DNA of 64,000 nucleotides. Origin: Lasiosphaeria ovina. Its lineage: Eukaryota; Ascomycota; Sordariomycetes; Sordariales; Lasiosphaeriaceae. Below the pieces are notes generated by a model that saw nothing but the letters and a program-made list of their open reading frames with translations, searched no databases and was not told the origin of the DNA. Made by a program: the position numbers and the translations under genes. Positions 35,199 through 45,456 of this stretch are shown here, in pieces; the stretch's first letter is position 1; each line of letters opens with the position of its first letter. The DNA is taken from positions 4,650,001 through 4,714,000 of the forward strand of contig JAULSN010000002.1 of NCBI GenBank assembly GCA_033439765.1, in the 5' to 3' direction.

Positions 35199-35909
35199 AT
35201 GGCCGCCCTTAAAGATCTAAGCGATCTGAGCGACTTTAGCGATCTTAGCGATACGCCCGATGACGATGCGCCCGATACGCCGCCGCCACCACCGCTCTCG
35301 AACCCACCGCCCGGCCATAAGCTTTTCAATACCAAATATAATACCCTCGATGATCTTATCGATAATTTAAGCGAATTCGCCGCTTCTACGACCTTCAATA
35401 TAGCCAAACTACGAAGTAACAACTATCTCAAGGACTTCGGCGTAACGAAGGTCGATTTTGGCTACTAACGTGGAAGAGTTACGAAGTCCAGGGCCATAAC
35501 CAATAACACTACTACCGAATATAGAGGCTACGGTTAGTAGGCCGTAGCCAAAGCCCTTATTTATAACGATAGGAAATGGACCTTCGAGCTTCTTCCCGGG
35601 TATATAGAGTATATAGGTCACCTCCCGACCGACCGCGACTTCAACCTCCTGAGGTCCAAAGTCATCTTCGGTCCTGAGTATAAAGTAGTCATCGCTATAT
35701 ATACTGACCGCCTAGTAATCCCCAATAGGGAGATTGTAAAGGACTTGCGTAAGGCCTTCCCGGACCTCATTTTCATACGTAGTTAGCTACGAAAGTGCCG
35801 TTTTCGTCTCCGAAAGCTAGCTCGAAAAGGATATACGCCATTCCAAGTTACGAAGAAGTTGCTTAACAATACCGGTATATACTACAAAGTTCGTTAGTCT
35901 ACCGAAAAT
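35199..35909 (+). pseudogene. MULE transposase, 5' part (FAR1-like N terminus), RIP-damaged
   Basis: Begins at ATG 35199 with a Asp-Leu-Ser repeat and a Pro run. A FAR1-type domain follows (DNLSEFAASTTFNIAKLRSN, then VDFGY-stop-RGK where a Cys/Gln-Arg-Gly is expected). The frame is closed at 35466-35468, and several later stops are in codons one C-to-T change from Gln. A helical segment (DRLVIPNREIVKDLRKAFPD) continues to the LTR boundary at 35909. In MULEs this region precedes the DDE catalytic domain, which is not found here. Confidence 0.6.
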
Positions 35910-36325
35910 TGTAAGGGGAAGGCAGGTACGCCCGATCAAGGTGGTCACAATAGAAGCAGTAGGTAGGCAGAGCAAGAAGTGGTATTGGCTAAAGACTTCA
36001 ACCTGGCCCTCGCAAAGGAAGGTGGGCGAGGGCCGCATCTACATATAGGCTCAGGGCCTTTGTTGAGGCTCCGCGGGCGTGGCGCCACGGTGTGGCGCTT
36101 ATGGCGCGGCCAGTTGTGCGTGCCTTCGAGGGCTACGCAGCGAGGGCTACGCAGGGCCCTTTGAGGGCCTTTATTGCGCAGGGCCTTTGAGGCTCTACGA
36201 GTATGGCGCTACCGTATGGCGTTGGTGGCGTAGATGACATAGCGCGCATCGGCTTTGGGCCCGGGCTTCGTACAGGAAGGTGGGCGAGGGCCGGGGCCGC
36301 ATGCTCGGGGGTCCTTTTCCTTACA
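35910..36325 (-). repeat. 3' LTR of chromovirus A
   Basis: 416 bp, same length and boundaries as 48397-48812. It lies next to the polypurine tract in the minus-strand orientation. It carries more A/T transitions than its partner. Confidence 0.85.
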
Positions 36326-38604
36326 ACTATCCCCCCCCCCGTAGGTTAACGTCCCCGTTGACTTGACTAATCGTTCCATTTTCTATACCTCTGCTTTGCC
36401 TTCTTCTCATATCGCTTTAGCACCTTTTGTGCGTTGGCCAGGTGTTTCTTTAGTTCCTAGGTGTTATATTCGGCTAGCCAGCCCGCCCATTTGACTAGGA
36501 ACCTTCTTCGGTCTCCTTCATCCTTATACTCCACGATATCTTCTACTTCCCACTCTTCTTCTCCTTCTACCAGCTTAGGTAGTGGTAGTACCCTCTGGCC
36601 CTCGGTAACTACCCACTTTTCTAGCAGGGAGACGGGGAAGACATCATATAGTCTGGCGTACTTGGCTAGTAGGTCTACCCGGTATGCCTATATACCGATC
36701 CTTTCTATGATCTTTACCGGGATGAATCTCGGTACTAGCTTCCTACCGGCTTTGAAGCGGAAATTCTACGTAGAAAGGCCCACGGTTTCTCCTACTTCGA
36801 ACTCGATCCACTAGTGCCTTACATCGTAGTATCGCTTCTATAAATCTACGGCCTTCTGCCAGTAGTGGTATATCTTTTCCCTCAGGGTGTTCAGTCTACT
36901 TAGGCGTTCGTATACGCCTTACACCTTCAGCTATATAGAGGGTACGTAATCTACTATTCGGGGGTTATAGCCGTATAGGGCCTCGAACGGGCTTACTCCG
37001 ATAGTTATATATACGCTATTGTTATACGCGAATTCGGCCTCGGTGAGGAGTGGTGCCTATTGGGCCTCTTCGTTAGTAAAGCACCTCAAATAGTGCTATA
37101 GGCTCTGATATATTCGTTCTGACTAGCTATCGGTTTGCGGGTAGTATACTATTAAGAGCCTTTACTTAATTTGGCGAGCTTTGGAGAGTTCTATTTAGAA
37201 GTTACTTATTAATAGGGAATCTCTATTAGAGACTATACCTAGAGGCGTACTAAATTAGCACTTAATATACTCGTAGAGTAGTTGGGCTAGCTCAGCCGCC
37301 GTAACGGTAGTAGTGGTCGGGAGGAAGAGGGCGGTCTTCGTAAACCGATCTACTACTACGAGTACGGTATCTATAACGCGGTCCTTATACTAGTAAGGGG
37401 GTAGCTTAGTAATAAAGTCTAGGCTGATTTCTTCGAATAGTTGGGTAGGTAGCGGTAACGAGCTTAGCCTTCCGTACGGCCTATGCCTCGGTTACCGGTT
37501 GCCTAAGTATACCTAGTACTATCTTGTATAAGCTTGCACTTCTATATCTAGGTTTTCCTAATAGAACCTTCGCTTTAAGAGGTCTACTATCTTATGGCTA
37601 CTAAAATACCCGGCTCTAGGATTATCGTAGTATAACCTTATGAGCTCTCTTTTTACCGCTGGGACCGTAGGGATTACTAGCCTGCCTTTGTACCGGAGTG
37701 CCCCCTCGTTATTAACGTTATAGTTTCCTAGCTTGCCCTATATACTAGTACCTACGTCTATTTGACCCTCGAGTACTTCCTTAAGGCGGTTTCTATATTC
37801 GAGATCCCCTTTCTATAGAGCGATAATCGACCTATAGAACCTATACCTAGGATCCTATTCCTTAGCCGCCTTACCGGCGTAAACCTCTACCGTAACCGCG
37901 TGAGGGACTAGTAGGTCGGCACCCTAAACGCCTTACTATAGTTGCCCCCCGACCCTCTGGTCTGACCGCCCCGGCGAGATCGTTTACTCTGGCGAGTCCG
38001 TAGTAGCCGTACGGCGTCCTAGCCCCTCCCTCGGGGTATATTCGTCCCGCTAGTAGCTCCTTTCCCGGGGCTCTGCTTTATTAAACGCTACGCGTCCGGT
38101 AGCCCCGAGGGCAAAGCGCGTTATAGCCGAAACCCTAGCTATACCTTTAACTCGAGGATATTAAAGGGCTTGTTCAACCCGTCGGACCGCTCTACGGTAC
38201 CTTCGGGAGCACGATATCTTCTATACTCCGGCCCCGATCCGGGCCACTACCACTCTTACGGCTGCCGGTAGCTCCGTGGCTAACCGCAGTTTCTTCGTTA
38301 AGGTTAGTAGTATATCGCTATAGGCGATCTCTCCTACTATATAGTCTGGTCTTTTCGAAAGGGGGTCTATAGGGTTAGTAGTACTAGGGCGGTGTTCGAT
38401 ATCGAAGTCGAAGGGGGATAGGCGATATACCTATCTAGCTAGGCGGCCTTTAAGGTCCCGGGCCGGAGCTACGATTACTCCCTTAAGTACCTCGTAGTCT
38501 GTAAGGACTAGGAACCTCTAGTTAGTACCGCCTAGGTAGTGGCCCTAGTATTCGAGGGATTCGAGGATGGCGATAAGCTCCTTTTGGCCTATAGCCCACC
38601 GGAG

Positions 38605-38868
38605 TGTAAGAGAGGGCAGGTACGCCTAATCAAGGTGGTCACAATGTAGGCAAGAAGAAGGGCGAGCAATGAGTGGCATTGGTGTAAGACTTCAACCTGG
38701 CCCTCGCAAAGGAAGGTGGGCGAGGGCCGCTGCTTATATACATGCTCAGGGGCTCCGTTCCTTGTGACGGCAGTAGCTGTGCCAACTGGCAGTGGTCTGG
38801 CCAGTTGGTGACAGGTGGTGGGCGCACACAAAGGTGTGCGCACGTGCTTGGGGTGCTCTTTCCTTACA
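38605..38868 (-). repeat. 3' LTR of chromovirus B
   Basis: 264 bp, next to the polypurine tract. It is nearly identical to 45193-45456 and preceded by the target duplication CGGAG. Confidence 0.9.
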
Positions 38869-38948
38869 ACTATCCCCCCCCCCGTAGATCGACGTCCTCG
38901 TCGATCTTGAACCTTGTCTGTTGTCCTCCCTCTAACAAGAGCAAAAGC

Positions 38949-39020
38949 GCCGCGGTAGTGTAGTGGTTAACACCCTAGTATCTTTGCTAGAGGTCGGGGG
39001 TTCGAATCCTCCTCGGGGCA
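38949..39020 (+). tRNA. Degenerate tRNA-like sequence inside chromovirus B
   Basis: A cloverleaf can be drawn: acceptor stem GCCGCGG/TCGGGGC with one mismatch, D arm GTGT-AGTGGTTA-ACAC, perfect T arm GGGGG-TTCGAAT-CCTCC and discriminator A. The anticodon arm is abnormal: stem CTAGT/GCTAG leaves a six-base loop ATCTTT, so no anticodon can be assigned safely. It lies between the pol stop and the 3' LTR of element B. It may be a captured, decayed tRNA gene; it is probably not functional. Confidence 0.42.
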
Positions 39021-40421
39021 TCTTGGTTCATGGGCACTGCCTGCGGGTCGTGCTCGTGGATCAATGACTTTTTAGTCATTCCACTTCCTGTGCCTTTGTT
39101 TTGCTTTTTTCTCGTATCGTTGTAGCACCTTCTGTGCGTTGGCCAAGTGTTCCCTAGGTTCCCAGGTGTTGTATTCTGCTGGCCAGCCTGCCTATTTGAC
39201 TAGGAACCTTTTTCGTTCTCCTTTATCCTTGTATTCTACGATGTCTTCTACTTCCCACTCCTCCTCTCCTTCTACTAGCTCTGGTAGTGGTAGTACCTTC
39301 TGGCCTTCGGCTACCGACCACTTTTCTAATAGGGAGATTGGGAAGACATCATGGAGCCGGGCGTACTTGGCTGGTAGTTCGACCCGGTATGCCTGCGTAC
39401 CGATCCTTTCCGTGATCTTAACTGGGATGAACCTTAGTGCTAGCTTCCTCCCTGCCTTGAATCGGAAATTCTGTATAGAGAGTCCAACTATCTCTCCTAC
39501 TTCGAATTCGATCCACTAGTATCGTGCGTCGTAGTATTTCTTCTAGGAGTCCACTGCCTTCTACTAGTGGTGGTACAACCTCTCCCTTAGGTATGCTAGC
39601 TTGCTTAGCCGCTCGTGAACCCCTTGTACCTTCAGCTATATAGAGGGTACGTAATACGCCATCCGAGGATTGTAGCCGTACAGGGCCTCGAACGGGCTCG
39701 CTCCGATGGTTGCGTATACGCTATTGTTGTACGTAAACTCCGCTTCGTGGAGTAGTAGTGCCCACTAGGCCTCTTCGTCGGTAAAGCACCTTAAATAGTA
39801 CTATAGGCTTTAGTATATTCGTTCCGACTGGCCATCGGTCTGCGGGTAGTAGGCTATTAAGAGCCTCTGCTTAACTTGGCGAGCTTTAGAGAGCTCCACC
39901 CAGAAATTGCTAGTTAATAGGGAATCTCGGTCGGAGACCATACCTATTAGTATACCAAATCGGCATTCCACATGCTCGTAGAGTAGCTGGGCTAACTCGG
40001 CTGCCGTAACCGTAGTAGTAGTTAGGATAAAGAGCGCGGTTTTCGTGAACCGGTCCATAACTACTAGGATGGCATCTACGATACGGTCCTTATACTAGTA
40101 AGGGGGTAGCTTCGTAATGAAATCTAGGCTAATCTCTTCAAAAGGTTAGGTAGGTAGCGGTAGGGAGCTGAGCTTCCCGTATAGCTTGTGCCTTGGTTAT
40201 CGGTTACCGAGGTATACCTGGTACTATTTTGTATAAGCTTATACTTCTACGTCTAGATTTTCCCAGTGGAATCTTCGCTTCAATAGGTCCACTATCTTGT
40301 GGCTCCCAAAATGCCCGGCTCTAGGGTTATCGTAGTGTAAGCGTATTAGCTCTCTTCGTACTGCTGGCGCTACTAGGATCACCAGCCTACCTTTATATCG
40401 GAGGGCCCCCTTATTATTAAC

Positions 40422-41199
40422 TGTTGAAGAGGTTATATCGATAGAGCATTAATTAGTTTTCAAGCAGTTGGAAGAGTGGTAGTTATGGAAAGGTTTTAAC
40501 GGAAGGTAAGGTTTGGAGCTTCCGTGAGATAGATTCGAAGGCGGTGAAGGATGGCAGAATGGATGATAATGAAGAGCAGAAAAAGTGGAGCAGAATGGTA
40601 TTTAGATTGTTGTGATTGGTCGAAGACTGATTGAGATGTTATTATTCTAAATACAAAGGTGGGAAAATGGTCCCCTTATTATACCAGCTTGTGTGGACTC
40701 GGTTGAACGGAACTCGGCTCTGTTCAACACTTCGAACAACGGTCTGAAGCCAACAGAGGATCGTTGGCCAAGGTCGTAGCCGGCCCGGCAGGGCCTGCGG
40801 CTAGTTGGCCCGGGCCTGTTGCAGGTGGCCGGCAGGTGGCCCGGTCCGCGGCCAGGTGGCCCTGTGAGCGGCCTGGCTGTTGGAACCGGTTGCCTGAAGG
40901 TCGCCTACTGCCCTAGCCGTGCGGGGCCAACACCTGTGGCAGTTGGATCGATTCCAAAGACCGTATACGCGGGGCATTGAGTGGTTGTGGTTGCATTACG
41001 TTGTGTAAGGTGTAGGTCGTTATGTATGTAAGCTTTGCAGCTTACATAAGATTGCTTATGTAAGAGACCCACAATTATTTATAGTTGTATTATTACGTAA
41101 GCAGTATAAATATATTTATTATATATTTTTACCTCTTATAGTTCTTTTTATATCGTTTATTTTATATAAGGTAAAAAATATATATATTAAAAACCAACA
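40422..41199. mobile_element. Solo LTR nested in chromovirus B
   Basis: 778 bp with ends TGTTGAAG...ACCAACA, flanked by the 5-bp duplication TTAAC (40417-40421 and 41200-41204). Removing it rejoins B so that it aligns with A near 37705-37740 (ATTAACG...TTTCCTAGC). The right third is very AT-rich. No coding sequence or second copy is seen in the window, so it is a solo LTR of an unrelated family rather than a full element. Confidence 0.78.
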
Positions 41200-41204
41200 T
41201 TAAC

Positions 41205-41397
41205 GCTGTCGTTTCCTAGCCTACCCTAGAACCCAGTACCCATACGCCTTATATTGTTATTCCCTGGTTTCCCTATAGGCCTAGTACCCGCGTTATCAAC
41301 GCTATTGTTTCCTGGTCTGCCCTGGAATCCAGTACCTATACGCGTATTGTTATTCCCTAGTTTCCCTATGGGCCTAGTACCCGCGTTTCTTTAATCC
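41205..41397. repeat. Tandem duplication in chromovirus B next to the solo LTR
   Basis: Two copies of about 95 bp, each containing TTTCCT(A/G)G(C/T)CT(A/G)CCCT and ending CCTAGTACCCGCGTT, lie directly after the solo LTR. Element A has no second copy at this point. The copies differ mainly by transitions. Confidence 0.6.
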
Positions 41398-44300
41398 TCG
41401 AGCACCTCCTCAATACGGCTTCTATATTCGAGATCCCCTTTCTATAGGGCGATAATCGACCTATAGAATCTATACCTAGGATCCTATTCCTCAGCTACCT
41501 TACCGGCGCAAACCTCTGCCGCAACCGCGTAAAGAATCAATAGGTCGGCACCCTAAGCGTCTAGCTTTAGTTGCCCCTCGACCCTCTAATCTAACCGCCC
41601 CGGCGAGATCGTCTACTCTGGCGAGTCCGTAGTAGTTCTCCTAGTACGGCGTCCTAGCCCCTCCGTCGGGGTACTTCCGTCCCGCTAGTGGCTCCTTTCC
41701 CAGGGCTCCGCTTTATCAAACGCTACGCGTCCGGTGGCCCCGAGGGCAAAGCGCGTTATAGCCGAAACCCTAGCCACACCTTCAACTCGAGGATATTAAA
41801 GGGTCTATTTAACTCGTCTTACCGCTCTACGGTACTTCCGGGAGCACGACTTCTTCTATACCCCGGCCTTGATCTGGGCCACGATTGCCCTTACTACTAC
41901 TAGCAACTCCCTAGCTAACTGCAGCTTCTTCGTTAAGGTGGGTAATATATCGTCGTAGGCAATCTCTCCTACTATATAGTCCGGTCTTCTTGAAAGGGGG
42001 TCGGCGGGGTTAGTAGCCCTAGGTCGATGTTCGAGGTCGAAATCGAAAGGAGATAGGCGGTATACCCATCTAGCTAAGCGGCCCTTAAGGTCTCGGGCTG
42101 GGGCTACGATTACCCCTTTTAAGGCCTCGTGATTGGTGAGAACTACGAACCTCTAGTCGGTGCCGCCTAGGTAGTGGCCCTAGTGCTCGAGGGACTCGAT
42201 AATAGCGATGAGTTCCTTCTGCCCGGTGGCCCACCGGAGCTCGGTATCGGTGAGCTTCCTTAACTAGTAGGCTATAGGGCGCTATTAAGAGTCGACTAGC
42301 TGTAAGAGGATCCCGGAGATCGCCTTATTACTAGTATCGGTCTCGACTCTAGTCTGGCGGGTTGGATCCTAGTGGGTAAGGAAACCTGCTTGACTAAACG
42401 CTACTTTGAGGTGGTTAAAGGCGGTATCGGCCTCTGGTGGCCATCGGAAAGGGTTAGTGGCCTCTCCTTTTAGTAGTGCGGTAATGGGGGCTGTGATCCT
42501 AGAATACCCCTGGATAAACCGGCGGTAGAAGTTGGCGAATCCGAGGAAGACTTGTATCTCTCGTATTAACTAGGGTGCGGGCCATTCTTGGATTGCCTTA
42601 ACCCGCTCGAGGTCTATTGAGATACCTTAGTAGTTAATGATAAAGCCTAGGAACTCGACTTGGTCCTAGTAGAAGGAGCATTTTGACCGTTTAGCGAAGA
42701 GCTAGGCTTGTTCGAGACGGTCGAGCACCTCTAGGATATGGCGGGTGTGCTCCTTACGGGTGGTGGAGTAGATAAGGATATTATCGAGGTAGACGATACA
42801 AAACATATCTACTAGGCCGGCTAAGGCCCTATTAATATAAGCTTGGAAGGTGGCCGGCGCGTTAGTCAAGCCGAACGGTATAATAGTATATTCGAATTAG
42901 CCATAGCGGGTCTTGAAGGCTGTCTTCCATTAATCGGTCTTACGGATCCGGATCCGGTGGTAGGCATCCTTGAGGTCGAGCTTGGTGAAGAACCGGGCAC
43001 CTATAAGGCGGTCTATAAGGTTGCTAATGAGTGGTAGAGGGTACCGGTTCTTGATAGTGATCTTGTTTAGGCCCCGGTAGTCGACGTATAAGCGTATGGT
43101 TCCATCCTTCTTAGGGACGAAAATAACTGGGGCTCCGGTAGGGCTGCTGCTTTCTACGATACGGCCGTTAGCGAGGTTCTCCTAGATATAGAGAGCTAGT
43201 TCGTCCAATTGGGCTTGACCAAGGGGATAAATATGGCCCTACGGCGGTATAGACCCCTCTATAAGATCGATATAGTACTCGGCTCCTTCGAGGGTATTGG
43301 GCTCCCGAGATGCTTATTCCGAGAAGACGGCTGAGCGGTGTGCGAGCTCCGGGGGTAAAGGTTCTGGGTTTGGCTCCTATATCGGGCCGTCGAGGGTATC
43401 GATATGGTCCTCCTCGGGCCTGATAACCACGTTGGAGACTATAGCCGTAAAGGCGGGTACGCCGTTAAGGACGTCTCGGGCGAATTCCCCCGGTAGGATC
43501 TCCGAGTAACGGCCCTATTCGAAGGCGTTAAGGGCGGTATAAAGAACCACGCCCTCTGATCCTATACCCGGGTTCCCCTATAGTATTGGTGGGGCCCCCT
43601 TTAGCCGCTTGACCCCGTAGAAGAATTAAGATACGGTACGGGGGTTCCCGTATATGTTAGTGAGTTAGAGAGTAAGGTGGAAAATGCCGTGGTTCTTAAT
43701 CCGGCTACCGTTAGGGTTGATAAGCTGCGGTAGGTCGAGGCCTTCGGCCTCCGGGAGTATAGGGATATGATATACCCGGTAGAACCGGTGATCTACGTAA
43801 TTGACTTGGGCCCCCGTATCGGTATTAATAACCACCGTTAGTAGTACGGCCTTCTGGCCACGGCGCCAGGAGCGAGTGCTACCTTAGATGGTGAAGGTAG
43901 GGCCCGGCTTTACCCCCTTAAAGATGGCCTGGGTAGATCGATCGGGGTCGTCGTCTACCGCCTCTCGTTTTCCGAGTCGTCTTCTAAGTCGGAGGGTTCC
44001 GGATATAGGTCACCGGGGTCCTTACTATTCTCCGTACCGATATTCTGGATCCTGGTATCCGAGCCCGGTAGGGCCGTAGTACGTGGGAGGGTACATTGGC
44101 GTTATACGTATCCTAGCTTACCATAGTTATAGTACGTAATCGGCTCTCTAGTATGGAGAAGGGCCTACGCGTTAGACCCAGTGACTGGTTGTACTGGGGT
44201 AGGAGGTGTATCCTTTATTAGTAGATCCCGGAGTTCCCTTCGTTGGATCCGGGCTTTATCGTGGCGGGGCCCGGAGTAAGCTTCCTCCGTAGTACGTAGT

Positions 44301-45192
44301 AGTTTCCGGGCTTTATCGAGGCTAGTAGGGGAGCCTATCCGCTTTCGGTAGGTTTCTTTATCGTTGCCGTTCCGTAGGTAGGACCGGGTTAACCAGATGC
44401 GTTCGTACTATTCGGCATAGTCCTTTGCTAAGGTAACGTTAGGGACGGCCTCGGCGTATCGGCTATAGTAAAAACGGTCTAGTTTGATCCAATAGTCCCG
44501 TACTATAAAGGGGCTTTCGGTATCCATTCCGGGGAGTCGTCTGACTAGGGCGGCCTACTCTCTGTAGAACTCCTGGGGTAATCTCCCGCGTTGGGTATAA
44601 ACCAGCTAGTCTTTGTATGCCTGGACTTCTCCGGTCTTACTACTAAGGTAGTCCGAAGTGACGTAGTCCTTGAATTCCTGCTATACGATTCGTTCGAAGT
44701 CCCCGTCGTGGAGCTGCTTCTGGTAAGCCCGCCATTGTTGCTACGTTTCCGGCTCCATCCAGGTACTGGCCTATTAGACTTGGAGCCATTGAGGTCGGTC
44801 TTGGCGTATAGCGTTTCCTTGTTCTACGGCTTGTAGCTAGTCTTCCCTGTCCTGGAACGAGGCATTGACCCTCAGCTTGCTAACCGCGTAGGTAGGGGGG
44901 CGGTCGTCTTTCGGCCGGGACAGGCCTCCTTGAGGTCCTAGGTTAGCCAGAGTAGTTCCAAGGTTACCTAGGCCGGCAGAAAAGTTGGTCATCGCCTACA
45001 ACATCAAGGCTTGGAACTGCTGGGGATCCATACTAGCAGAGGGCGTAGGAGAGTCCTATACGGGGTCGTTCAAATCCTCGAGGGTCGCTTATTGGGTTGA
45101 ACTGGCCTGAGGAGTGGCTCTCCCCTTTCCACGAGTATTGCCTGCCATGGTGACCGGCTCGATCGTTACCGGTGGTAGGGAGGTTGAAGAAT

Positions 45193-45456
45193 TGTAAGAG
45201 AGGGTAGGTACGCCTAATCAAGGTGGTCACAATATAAGCAAGAAGAAGGGCGAGCAATGAGTGGCATTAGTGTAAGACTTCAACCTGGCCCTCGCAAAGG
45301 AAGGTGGGCGAGGGCCGCTGCTTATATACATGCTCAGGGGCTCCGTTCCTTGTGACGGCAGTAGCTGTGCCAACTGGCAGTGGTCTGGCCAGTTGGTGAC
45401 AGGTGGTGGGCGCACACAAAGGTGTGCGCACGTGCTTGGGGTGCTCTTTCCTTACA
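45193..45456 (-). repeat. 5' LTR of chromovirus B
   Basis: 264 bp, followed on the plus-strand side by the target duplication CGGAG at 45457-45461. Its leader toward gag, AATTCTTCAACCTCC, is shared with element A. Confidence 0.9.

Larger units (their letters stand above)
39072..45148 (-). pseudogene. gag-pol of chromovirus B, RIP-damaged
   Basis: Gag starts at ATG 45148 (MAGNTRGKGRATPQ). The zinc knuckle near 44090-44140 has Cys and His codons changed to Tyr (YYNYGKLGYV-stop). The protease motif DTGAQVNYVDHRF lies near 43785-43830. The reverse transcriptase has YLDN in place of YLDD (42769-42810). The integrase core keeps VSDRDSLLTSNFW and YYPQTDGQSER (39810-40058). The C-terminal chromodomain reads WEVEDIVEYKDKGERKRFLV followed by a stop where Trp is expected (39180-39260). 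Translation would end after RKWND at 39072-39074. A solo LTR interrupts pol at 40422-41199. Confidence 0.78.
38605..45456 (-). mobile_element. Gypsy-type chromovirus B nested in chromovirus A
   Basis: Two 264-bp LTRs (38605-38868 and 45193-45456, TGTAAGAG...CTTTCCTTACA) flank a gag-pol related to that of A. A 5-bp target duplication CGGAG is present at 38600-38604 and 45457-45461. Rejoining A across the insertion restores the sequence CCCACCGGAGCTC that is also found in B itself at about 42231, in the RNase H region. The LTRs differ at about four sites, all transitions, so B is younger than A. A C run near 38873-38882 marks the polypurine tract. Confidence 0.9.
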
